Shown: positions 36,941-45,930 of the stretch, piece by piece
Numbering within the stretch: position 1 is the first letter of the stretch
Layout: every line of letters starts with the position of its first letter
NCBI GenBank assembly: GCA_051453625.1
Contig: JBOZIK010000001.1
Coordinates: forward strand, 249,550,483 to 249,614,482
Reading direction: 5' to 3'
Origin: Welwitschia mirabilis
Taxonomy: Eukaryota > Gnetophyta > Gnetopsida > Welwitschiales
DNA: 64,000 bases
Notes under the pieces: model-generated
Told to the model about the DNA's origin: nothing
Seen by the model: the letters and a program-made list of their open reading frames with translations, nothing else
Database searches by the model: none
Position numbers and translations under genes: made by a program

Positions 36941-37076
36941 ATAGCCATTATATGCATTAGAAAAAGATTTACTTCAAACATGTGAGGGATGTAGGAGTTA
37001 ATTAGAACATAGCCATTATATGCATTAGAAAAAGATTTACTTCAAACATGTGAAGGATGTAGGAGTTAATTAGAAC
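36941..37076 (+). repeat. 68-bp tandem duplication, LTR-c only
   Basis: 'atagccattatatgcattag' and the next 48 bases occur twice in direct succession (starts 36941 and 37009) with a single visible difference ('gagggatg' versus 'gaaggatg'). The equivalent place in LTR-d (41041-41105) is single, so this duplication is recent. Confidence 0.9.
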
Positions 37077-37274
37077 ATACAAGAGAAAAATGAATTTGCA
37101 TGAACCAAAAAGAGATTAACAAAAACCATAAAATCATAGGGATTTTTAAGAAGAACTCAAGATCTTGTAAAGGTTGCAAGGCTCCAAGGCTTTTCTAGGA
37201 TCTAAAATTAAGATTGCAAAATTTGATGGTAAGAACTTTTCCAAGATGTAAAATATGAAAAGAAAAAGATTCTA

Positions 37275-37280
37275 CTTATA
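37275..37280 (-). promoter_or_regulatory. TATA motif of LTR-c
   Basis: Minus strand TATAAGTAGAATC, conserved at the same place in LTR-d (41310-41315, TATAAGTAGAATC) and as TATAAATAAGACC in LTR-e (43877-43886). The 9-bp minisatellite sits about 40 bp upstream in each copy. Downstream follows a T-rich leader. The start of transcription is inferred, not seen. Confidence 0.6.
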
Positions 37281-37317
37281 TTAGATAATATAAGATGTGA
37301 AGAGGCACTAGGTAAGA

Positions 37318-37438
37318 GAGTGGTGGAAGTTATTGAGATGGTGGAAGTGGTGGAAGTGACATGGTAAAAGTGGTGGAGGTGATGGCAGTGGTGTAGTGGA
37401 AGTGGTGAAAGTGGTGGAGGTGATGGTAAAGTGGTGAG
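37318..37438 (-). repeat. 9-bp minisatellite upstream of the LTR-c TATA motif
   Basis: About 13 imperfect copies of GGTGGAAGT on the plus strand (CACTTCCACC-type on the minus, promoter, strand), mixed with variants such as 'ggtggaggtgat' and 'ggtgtagtggaagt'. One strand is nearly free of C. Confidence 0.9.
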
Positions 37439-37797
37439 GATTCCATTAGCTTATCAGGCCATCAGGAAAATAATAAATAACAATCTAGCTGACCATAATT
37501 AATAAATAATGAGATGTTAGCAACAATAAAAATATTCCATAAACATGATAGAAATTTTGGTAATATTTAAAAATAATAACTATACCTATTAAGCATCTTT
37601 ATTCAAAATAATTTTAAATTTAAATGCACAACTCATTAACATTCTCCAAAATGAGAAATTAAATGAATAAGCTAAAGCACAAAATAGTAATCATGAAACT
37701 ATTAGTAACAGAAGAAAACATAAAAGATTTAGCATGACTTATTAGTTTTAAAATATTTTGAACTTAATTCTTAATTGTAAGAAATTTGGAACATGAT

Positions 37798-38386
37798 ATT
37801 TTTCCACCTCGTTAAGAGGTTTTGTCCTTAAAACTAAAAATTACAAAAATATTTTCCTTTTTAACTACTATAATTTTACTTATTTCTATGATAAAATTGC
37901 TCTTTAACAAGTTGTTAAGAAGTAAAATTAAATATTTCTAATGCATTTTGCATACAAACCAATCATGCTACTATATTTATCATGTTGTTGACATATTAAA
38001 CGTTGTAGAATTCATTCTCTTAACTTGCATTATTATTTTCTTAATAAAGTTACCATATTGCTTGCTCATGAACTTCATCCACTACATTGTTAACTAGCAT
38101 TAGGTATTTAGTTTGGTTGGTTCATTACCCTTCTTGAAGGCATAATATTCCTGTGGAAATCAACTACACATATCATAAAACCTTGTTAAAATAGTTAAGC
38201 CAAGTGAATTTGCAAAGCTAACAATGGTTATACCCAATAATATTATCAACTTAACAACGGTTATGCCAGTGAATTATAAACTTAATCACAGTTGCTCATA
38301 GTAAATTCAAAACCTAGGCTTTAATATCAAAAAGTAATGATCCAAATTTTCTCTCTTTAAAACTTAATGTTGCTCTGATGCCAAAA
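37798..38386 (-). repeat. array internal segment 2
   Basis: About 590 bp between LTR-c and LTR-d. At the left, the minus strand reads AAGGACAAAACCTC then AACGAGG, like the polypurine-rich 3' end of many plant gypsy elements. A degenerate 33-bp minisatellite occupies 38190-38300. At the right is the PBS, minus strand TTTTGGCATCAGAGC. No coding domain. Confidence 0.75.
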
Positions 38387-38442
38387 GGTAATACCTAAAA
38401 TTTCTATAGTTCAAAAATTCAAACTTGCTCTAATACCCAAAA
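38318..38442 (-). repeat. 54-bp reiteration of the PBS/LTR junction, segment 2
   Basis: Three PBS-like words on the plus strand: 'gctttaatatcaaaa' (38318), 'gctctgatgccaaaa' (38372) and 'gctctaatacccaaaa' (38427), spaced 54 and 55 bp, each followed by a 'taata' or 'ataaa' LTR-terminus-like word. Confidence 0.8.
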
Positions 38443-39568
38443 TATAAAACCTCTTTATAAAATTAAATCTAAAAGTAAAGGCTAAATCTTGATATAATAT
38501 AATTATATAAGATGAATTTAATATAATTATTAAATAGAATTACTTAAGTTATTTACACTATTTAATGTTATTCATTCATCAAATGATAACAGTGATTTAA
38601 AGTATTTGGAAATGATAAACTAGAGTATGTGTTTGATTAGAAACACTCCATTTTTACCCTAAATGGTATAGATTAAGCTTAGATCCATAAAATGATGATT
38701 GAAAAGCTATGTTTAAGCCATTATTATATTTTAAATAAAAAATAAAAATTCAAAATAATAAAAGGAGATGTTGGAAAATGATAAATGGACTACAGTTTTG
38801 ATTGAAAACACCGAGGTTTTACTTTAAAGGATATGCATTGATCTCATATTCATAAGAATACTATTTCAAAGTTACATTTTAAAACCTTTAAACTTTTATC
38901 AAATAAAAATATGATTGCTAAATCCTATAAGGAGAAGAATACATTTCTTAAGGAGGGACAACCGACTAATGCATAAGAGAAAGGAAAACACTAAGATGAG
39001 GAAGCATAAAAGAGAGGAAGATAATGTGCAAACAAGATCACATTGCAGATAGTAACCACATACGAGATTTTATGAAGAAGGCATGTAAGTAAAAATGTAA
39101 TAAAAGTGGCAGAGAGAAATATGGAGGTTATGGAGAAATTTGATCATACATAAGGGAGGAAAAGGACATAAATAGGCTTATAAGAAAATCAATTGTGCAT
39201 TGCTATAAACCATTATTAAATGAGTCATTTATTTTATTTAATGGATGTCTTCTTGATGTAATAGTAAATGAGAAAATGAAAAAAAGAAAGATAGTCGATA
39301 TGATTCTGTAACCTCCCTTTTTCCCTTTATATCATTTATTTAGGATGAAGCTCTACTACATTTGTCAAATTTAATAAATGGACACACTTTTATGGGACTA
39401 GAACTTTAACTATACAATAATGACTTCTCCATTATAATAGGGTAACCTTGTAAGGTATGTGTTATGGATGATATAATAAAAGTATAATAATAACATTATA
39501 TGTCTTAGTTACAAATAATAAACCTCTAGCTTAATCTATGATACCAATAACTTTCATAAAGCATAATA

Positions 39569-40519
39569 NNNNNNNNNNNNNNNNNNNNNNNNNNNNNNNN
39601 NNNNNNNNNNNNNNNNNNNNNNNNNNNNNNNNNNNNNNNNNNNNNNNNNNNNNNNNNNNNNNNNNNNNNNNNNNNNNNNNNNNNNNNNNNNNNNNNNNNN
39701 NNNNNNNNNNNNNNNNNNNNNNNNNNNNNNNNNNNNNNNNNNNNNNNNNNNNNNNNNNNNNNNNNNNNNNNNNNNNNNNNNNNNNNNNNNNNNNNNNNNN
39801 NNNNNNNNNNNNNNNNNNNNNNNNNNNNNNNNNNNNNNNNNNNNNNNNNNNNNNNNNNNNNNNNNNNNNNNNNNNNNNNNNNNNNNNNNNNNNNNNNNNN
39901 NNNNNNNNNNNNNNNNNNNNNNNNNNNNNNNNNNNNNNNNNNNNNNNNNNNNNNNNNNNNNNNNNNNNNNNNNNNNNNNNNNNNNNNNNNNNNNNNNNNN
40001 NNNNNNNNNNNNNNNNNNNNNNNNNNNNNNNNNNNNNNNNNNNNNNNNNNNNNNNNNNNNNNNNNNNNNNNNNNNNNNNNNNNNNNNNNNNNNNNNNNNN
40101 NNNNNNNNNNNNNNNNNNNNNNNNNNNNNNNNNNNNNNNNNNNNNNNNNNNNNNNNNNNNNNNNNNNNNNNNNNNNNNNNNNNNNNNNNNNNNNNNNNNN
40201 NNNNNNNNNNNNNNNNNNNNNNNNNNNNNNNNNNNNNNNNNNNNNNNNNNNNNNNNNNNNNNNNNNNNNNNNNNNNNNNNNNNNNNNNNNNNNNNNNNNN
40301 NNNNNNNNNNNNNNNNNNNNNNNNNNNNNNNNNNNNNNNNNNNNNNNNNNNNNNNNNNNNNNNNNNNNNNNNNNNNNNNNNNNNNNNNNNNNNNNNNNNN
40401 NNNNNNNNNNNNNNNNNNNNNNNNNNNNNNNNNNNNNNNNNNNNNNNNNNNNNNNNNNNNNNNNNNNNNNNNNNNNNNNNNNNNNNNNNNNNNNNNNNNN
40501 NNNNNNNNNNNNNNNNNNN
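39569..40519. other. assembly gap, 951 N
   Basis: The corresponding stretch in LTR-c (36254-36417) is only about 164 bp. Either the gap size is overestimated or LTR-d holds an insertion of about 0.8 kb. Confidence 1.
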
Positions 40520-41309
40520 CTTTCAATAAATGCATTACATAAGTATGAAAATAATACTCCATCCAAACAGTAGTAACTAACTCATCCTAAGGTCATCGTT
40601 GTGCTAGATCTTCCATATGCAAGCATGTTGTGAGACTTGTACCTTCAAATTTTTCAATATGGTCCATGGCAAGGTTTAAGATAAGGTTATTTTTAAGAAC
40701 AAAAAAATAATCCACAAAAATATTAGATGATCAAAACATCAAATAAATACAACAATCAATGTATAATATCTAGGTCTTATGAAAAATATTCAATGAATAC
40801 TATGCCCTGTTAGAGGGGTGTCAATTATCCATTGTCTACTAGATTATTTCTATAACCAATAAAAACCCTTTATGTGGGATAACCCCTTAAAGCTGCATGA
40901 TGTCATGTCATGCAACAGCTAGATGGGTAACCACCCTAATCACTGATAGCCACTCCTATGATTAACAGGAGCCCTTTAGATGGCCCAGCCTTTGAAGTTA
41001 TATGATTTGATCACAAAAAAGCTTTAAACATCATAAATAAATCATGTCTATTATATGCATAAGAAAAATATTTGCTTCAAACATGTGAAGGATGTGGGAG
41101 TTAATTAAAACATATAAGAGATAAATGAATTTGCATGAACCAAAAAGAAATTAACAAAAACCATAAAATCATATCAATTTTTAAGAAGAATCCAAGATCT
41201 TATAAAGGTTGCAAGGCTCTAAGGCTTTTCCAGCCTTCAAGATTAAGATTACAAAATTCGATGGTAAGAACTTTTTCAAGATGTAAAATATGAAAAGAAA
41301 AAGATTCTA

Positions 41310-41315
41310 CTTATA
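41310..41315 (-). promoter_or_regulatory. TATA motif of LTR-d
   Basis: Minus strand TATAAGTAGAATC, identical to LTR-c over this word and at the same distance from the minisatellite. Confidence 0.55.
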
Positions 41316-41353
41316 GTAGATAATTTAAGTTGTGAAGAGGCACTAGGCAAGAG

Positions 41354-41438
41354 AGTGGTGGAATTTATTGAGATGGTGGAAGTGCTGGAAGTGACATGGT
41401 AAAAGTGGTGAAGGTNNNNNNNNNNNNNNNNNNNNNNN
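41354..41438 (-). repeat. 9-bp minisatellite of LTR-d, ending in a 23-N gap
   Basis: Several 'gtggtggaa' and 'ggtggaagtg' units up to 41415, then 23 N. The gap falls exactly in the repeat, so copy number is unknown. Confidence 0.85.
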
Positions 41439-41674
41439 GATTTTATTATCTTACCAAGTCATCAGGACAATAATAAATCGCAATCAAGCTTATCATAATT
41501 AATAAATAATGAGATGTTAGCTGTAGTTAAAATATTTCATAAACATGATAGAAATTCTGATAATATTTATAAATAATAACTCTACAAATTAAGCATCTTT
41601 ATCCAAAATAATTTCAAATTCAAATTCATAACTTATTGACATTTTCCAAAATGAGTAATTAGATGATTATGCCA

Positions 41675-42286
41675 NNNNNNNNNNNNNNNNNNNNNNNNNN
41701 NNNNNNNNNNNNNNNNNNNNNNNNNNNNNNNNNNNNNNNNNNNNNNNNNNNNNNNNNNNNNNNNNNNNNNNNNNNNNNNNNNNNNNNNNNNNNNNNNNNN
41801 NNNNNNNNNNNNNNNNNNNNNNNNNNNNNNNNNNNNNNNNNNNNNNNNNNNNNNNNNNNNNNNNNNNNNNNNNNNNNNNNNNNNNNNNNNNNNNNNNNNN
41901 NNNNNNNNNNNNNNNNNNNNNNNNNNNNNNNNNNNNNNNNNNNNNNNNNNNNNNNNNNNNNNNNNNNNNNNNNNNNNNNNNNNNNNNNNNNNNNNNNNNN
42001 NNNNNNNNNNNNNNNNNNNNNNNNNNNNNNNNNNNNNNNNNNNNNNNNNNNNNNNNNNNNNNNNNNNNNNNNNNNNNNNNNNNNNNNNNNNNNNNNNNNN
42101 NNNNNNNNNNNNNNNNNNNNNNNNNNNNNNNNNNNNNNNNNNNNNNNNNNNNNNNNNNNNNNNNNNNNNNNNNNNNNNNNNNNNNNNNNNNNNNNNNNNN
42201 NNNNNNNNNNNNNNNNNNNNNNNNNNNNNNNNNNNNNNNNNNNNNNNNNNNNNNNNNNNNNNNNNNNNNNNNNNNNNNNNNNNNNN
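41675..42286. other. assembly gap, 612 N
   Basis: By position it should hide the 5' edge of LTR-d, an internal segment with its minisatellite and PBS, and the PBS-side end of LTR-e. Confidence 1.
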
Positions 42287-42503
42287 TTTAAAAACATCAT
42301 GCAAGGAAAATAATGCACAATAGATCAGCATTTCAAATGCAAGACACTAGAAAAAGAAGGCTACAATAGTGGAGGTAAACACATATGTGCTTCTTAGTGA
42401 AGGAAGAAATTTGATCATAATGATTTATTGCTATTATATTAACTTGTTTTTAGAATATGATAATAACTTATGAATCAATTCTTATGCCTTATGTTTGAAC
42501 TGT

Positions 42504-42575
42504 CCTCCTTGTTTAAGTGGTAGTGTGAAAGGTAATAAGATGGTAAGATGAATGATCACATGTTTGAATCTAAAG
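42504..42575 (+). other. tRNA-like relic (possible SINE head)
   Basis: 'ttaagtggtagtgt' resembles a tRNA D-arm/A-box and 'tgtttgaatct', about 45 bases on, resembles the T-arm/B-box GGTTCGAATCC. No acceptor stem pairs convincingly, so it is not a functional tRNA gene. A tRNA-derived SINE or chance are both possible. Confidence 0.3.
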
Positions 42576-42662
42576 ATAGGTATTTCATTACTAATATTCT
42601 TTTCCATTGAACTAATGAATCATATTATACTTTACATATATTAAATCTTATAATAATTATTC

Positions 42663-42762
42663 NNNNNNNNNNNNNNNNNNNNNNNNNNNNNNNNNNNNNN
42701 NNNNNNNNNNNNNNNNNNNNNNNNNNNNNNNNNNNNNNNNNNNNNNNNNNNNNNNNNNNNNN
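42663..42762. other. assembly gap, 100 N
   Basis: Exactly 100 N, a conventional unknown-size gap. Confidence 1.
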
Positions 42763-43876
42763 ATTCTCAAATATTCCTCATAAATATGTAAATACATAAA
42801 TGAAATAAAACTCTCACAAGTGGAACATAGACATCCATTTATTTATTAGCATAATAATAATTTGTATCAATAAATATTAAGAAATTGCTATAAACAAATA
42901 ATTCATGGCTAGAATTTAGAGTACAAAAATCACATTTCATAACATAACTCTTTGTAATTATGAACTATTCAATAACAAGATTAATGCATAGTCTTAGAGT
43001 AGTCTAAATAGAATCTTTTCTCATAAATTAATACAAATTATTAGGACCTCCAAGTCCTTCAACTACATGCATGAATCTAACCAACAAGTGTGACAATATC
43101 ACTCCATTTAAACTGCAATAACTTACTCATCTAATGGAATTTTTAAAAGTAGATCCTACACATGCAAGCATGGCATGAGAGCTACAACCTTCATAATTCC
43201 AAGTATGATCTATTATAAGGTTTAAGTAAGGGGATTTTTAAGCCTAAGATAGGATCATCAAGAAAATCCAGTGTGACTGAGACCTTTCACAAGATACAAT
43301 AATATAGATAGACATATCTAAGTTTTAGTAATCTAAGAATGCATAATAAATAGCATGTTCTATTATAAAGGTATTAAAAATACCCATTTATTAAGAGGTT
43401 TATTCCTATGGCTAATAGAAGTCCTTTAAATGGCATAAACTCTCTAAAGCCATAAAGACATCATGTCATGCACAACTAGACAAGTCACAAACATTACCCT
43501 AATCACTTTAATAGCATACTCTCATGGCAATGGGAGTCTTACAAGTCACATAGCCTATAAAGTAGCATAATTTAGTTAATTAGTTAAGTTTAAAGCATAG
43601 AACTAAATTCATGGTTAAGATATTATATACATAAACAAAGACTTATATGAATAACTCAGATAGCAAGAAAAATCCATGAAACATGTAAAACATGAAAGAA
43701 TTAATGAGAATGTATAAAAAATAAAAGTTCATATACCATAAAAGCTAAGAATGATACCAAATTTAAGAATGATACCAAAATTTCAAGGTTTTAGGCTTTT
43801 CCATGCTCTAAGATTAAAGTTTCAAAGATTAGATAGAAAAAAATTTAAGAGATATGAAATAAGAAGAGAAGAAGGT

Positions 43877-43886
43877 CTTATTTATA
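43877..43886 (-). promoter_or_regulatory. TATA motif of LTR-e
   Basis: Minus strand TATAAATAAGACC, the best TATA box of the three LTR copies, 38 bp from the 10-N gap that precedes the minisatellite. Confidence 0.6.
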
Positions 43887-43914
43887 GTAGAGGATGTAAG
43901 ATGTGAAGATATAC

Positions 43915-44030
43915 NNNNNNNNNNGTGGTGGAAATGGTGTGGTGTAAGTGCTAGAGGTAGTGGAAGTGGTGGAAGTCATGTGGTGGAAGTGGTGTAGTGA
44001 AAATGGAGAAGGTAGTGGAAGTGGTAGGGA
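43915..44030 (-). repeat. 9-bp minisatellite of LTR-e, beginning in a 10-N gap
   Basis: After 10 N, units such as 'gtggtggaa', 'tggtggaagtggt' and 'gtagtggaagtggt' continue for about 105 bp. Base-for-base the array differs from LTR-c, so copy number and order vary between LTRs. Confidence 0.88.
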
Positions 44031-44392
44031 ATCTGTTACCTTATAAGGATAAATAATAAGTAATTAACAAAATATTAGTAGCAAAAATAAAATATTCCAT
44101 AAGAATGATAGCAGTTATAATTAATGATATTTTTTATTATTTAGTAAAAATAATAAAATAATTTTAGACATTAAGCATCTCTATCATAATAATTATAAAT
44201 ATAGAACTTATTGGCATTTTCCAAAAAGAGAAACTAAATGAATAGAGCTAAACTATTACACAAGAGAAAATAATAATCATGGGACTATTAGCTATAAAGG
44301 AAAAGCATTAGCCTTATAAAGTTTCATATTTTCTTTTAACTTGTTAACATTTTAAATGTAAATATTGATCATTAAAAACTTAGGACATGACA

Positions 44393-45092
44393 TTTATATA
44401 CTCTTTAAAAGGTTTTTTATTGGAAACTACAAGTTAGAAAAATATTTTACCTCTTCAAACTTCTCTACTTTTACTTTTTTCCATGTTAAGTTTTCATCTT
44501 GAACTGGTTGTTGAGTCATAAAATTAAGTAAATCTCATGTGTTTTACGTACAAATCAATCATGATTCTACATCTACTATCTTGTTAACACCTTTAAAATT
44601 TAGAGGATTTATCCTCTTAAATTGCATCATCATTTTCTTGATAGAGTTGTCATCTTCCTTCTTGTTGTTTTGCTCTTGAAGTTCTCCCACTAAATTATCA
44701 ACTACTTTTACTAATGTTGTAATTTTAATTAATCTATTTACTATATTTTTTAGGCCATGTTAATTATATTAAATTAGACTACTTGTATCACATAAAGTTA
44801 ATAATAATTAAGCCAAGTAAATTTACAAACCTAACACTAATTATGTCTAGTGAGTTCACAACTTATGCTCTAATAACACTTATAGTAGTTATGCCTAGTG
44901 AATTTGCAAACTTAACAATAGTTATGTCTAGTGAATTTGCCATCTTAACAATGGTTATGCACCTAGTGAATTTGCCAACTTAATAATATTTATGCTTAGT
45001 GAGTTCACAAACCTATGCTTTGATGTCAGAATGCATAATCGATTTACAACAATTATGTCTAGTAATATTGCAACCCAGATCTGATACCAAAA
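44393..45092 (-). repeat. array internal segment 3
   Basis: About 700 bp, collinear with segment 1: 'catcatcattttcttgatag' and 'gttgtcatcttcctt' words, the 33-bp minisatellite at 44795-45060 (about eight degenerate units) and the PBS, minus strand TTTTGGTATCAGAT. The plus-strand frame 44783-44983 is the minisatellite read through (11-residue repeat SSEFANLTIVM type). Confidence 0.75.
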
Positions 45093-45300
45093 TGTAATAT
45101 TCATATTTTCCTATAATGAAAAATGTATTTTTGCTTTGATACCTAAAGTATAACATCCACTTTTTAATACCAAAAATTATAATGTTAAGTTATTACCCAA
45201 ATGTGATACCTCAAAATCGATAGTTGAAAACTTTAGGATCATTGCTCTAATATCAAAATGTAATACCTTGAATTTTCATAGTTGAAAAATTAAAACATCT
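45079..45300 (-). repeat. 54-bp reiteration of the PBS/LTR junction, segment 3
   Basis: PBS-like words at 45079 ('atctgataccaaaa'), 45133 ('gctttgatacctaaag'), about 45187 (degenerate, followed by 'tgtgatacctcaaaatc') and 45244 ('gctctaatatcaaaa'), spaced 54, 54 and 57 bp, each followed by an LTR-terminus-like word. A further half-spaced 'taataccaaaa' is at 45165. Confidence 0.8.
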
Positions 45301-45419
45301 TCATACAACTAAATTTATAGGTTAAACATGTATGTAATGTAGAAAGAGATTCTACTCTTCTTATTAACTTATCTATTCTATTATTGATCTAAAACATTTT
45401 AAGCACTTAAAGCATAATA

Positions 45420-45930
45420 GTGGATCTAACATAATGTTGGAACCTTTATGGTTTAATTAGCATTTTGTAATTTCTATATGTTTTGACTATAGTTTCAAGG
45501 TAATCCATAAATTATTATTATGATAGAGTTAAGATACTACCTCTACTCATCATCTTCAATGATTATCTATTGTTAATTAATAATCTTTTATAAAATAATT
45601 TAATTACTTCACTTAGTTAAATCCATATTGGGGATATTCTTCAAGCAAGGTTTTAAAGCTCTCTAAGGCTTGTGAAAAGGTTTTGTGATCTTTCTATTGA
45701 TAGTTGATGATCTCTCATATTAAATCATTAGTTTTATGATTTAGAAAAGAATTTGAAATAAAATATTTCTTTAGATCATTCTAAGTTATGATGGGTAGTT
45801 GTTTAAGGATATAGAGCTAAGATTTAGCTTTTTCTTTGAGGTATGAAAGATAGTACATAGTCAAATTCCTTAAGGTATATGTAGAAGTTCATAGATTCTA
45901 AGTCATGAAAATAAGGAAGTAAATATATGG
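45420..45930 (-). pseudogene. second Athila-like gag remnant
   Basis: The minus strand shows, in order, DYVLSFIPQRKS (family FPFSLKDKAKSWL), SKEIFYFKFFSKS (family FLxKFFPxxKT), MRDHQLSIERSQN (family LRxEIxxFxQxxxE), a SLREL-like block (AWERFKxLL), then a degraded PHHG/FYxGL region near 45530. This is the Athila/Tat gag core. Several stops interrupt it. It is a different copy from the one at 28.9 kb and differs from it throughout. No matching pol follows on its left, where the tandem LTR array begins. Confidence 0.7.

Larger units (their letters stand above)
35094..37797 (-). repeat. array LTR-c, complete
   Basis: The clearest full copy: 2.70 kb from 'ggtaacacctaaaat' next to the PBS at 35079-35093 to 'aaatttggaacatgata' next to the polypurine-like run at 37800-37830. 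On the minus strand the TATA motif lies about 520 bp inside the 5' edge, leaving more than 2 kb as R plus U5, an unusual proportion. A less AT-rich conserved block at 36690-36900 ('agaggggtgtcaatta', 'gggataacccctt', 'aggagccctttagatgg') recurs in the other copies at about 40805-41000 and 43380-43560. Frame 35553-35876 is accidental. Confidence 0.75.
38387..41674 (-). repeat. array LTR-d, gapped
   Basis: Collinear with LTR-c from its PBS side to beyond the TATA and minisatellite. Its 5' edge and the following internal segment should lie in the next gap. Contains two gaps of its own. Word order and spacing match LTR-c closely outside the gaps. Confidence 0.8.
42287..44392 (-). repeat. array LTR-e, gapped
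   Basis: From about 43030 it is collinear with LTR-c at 36418 onward ('atgcaagcatggcatgag' versus 'atgcaagcatggtgtgag', 'aaggtttaag', conserved block at 43380-43560, TATA, minisatellite) and ends at 'aacttaggacatgacat'. The left portion, 42287-43030, matches only weakly and may include unrelated DNA. A 100-N gap (42663-42762) and a 10-N gap (43915-43924) interrupt it. Confidence 0.7.
33003..45345 (-). mobile_element. tandem array of a non-coding LTR element (LTR / short internal / LTR ...)
   Basis: Several copies of a roughly 2.7 kb LTR alternate with 0.58-0.70 kb internal segments. Orientation is fixed by three signals on the minus strand: a polypurine-like 'AAAACCTCTTAACGAGG' next to a 'CATGTTCCAAATTT' LTR 5' edge, a TATA motif inside the LTR, and an initiator-tRNA-type PBS (TTTTGGCATCAGAGC and variants) next to the LTR 3' edge. 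Internal segments hold no gag or pol, so if mobile it would need proteins from elsewhere, as large non-autonomous LTR elements do. Shared internal segments between LTRs suggest LTR-to-LTR recombination made the array. Copies differ substantially from each other. Relation to plant chromovirus (Tekay/Del-like) LTRs is an inference from the terminal and PBS style. Confidence 0.7.

Noticed and set aside
39526-40566. Long frames of more than 300 residues on both strands
   Set aside because: Almost wholly N; they are artefacts of the assembly gap. The same holds for 41633-42331 and 12246-12835.
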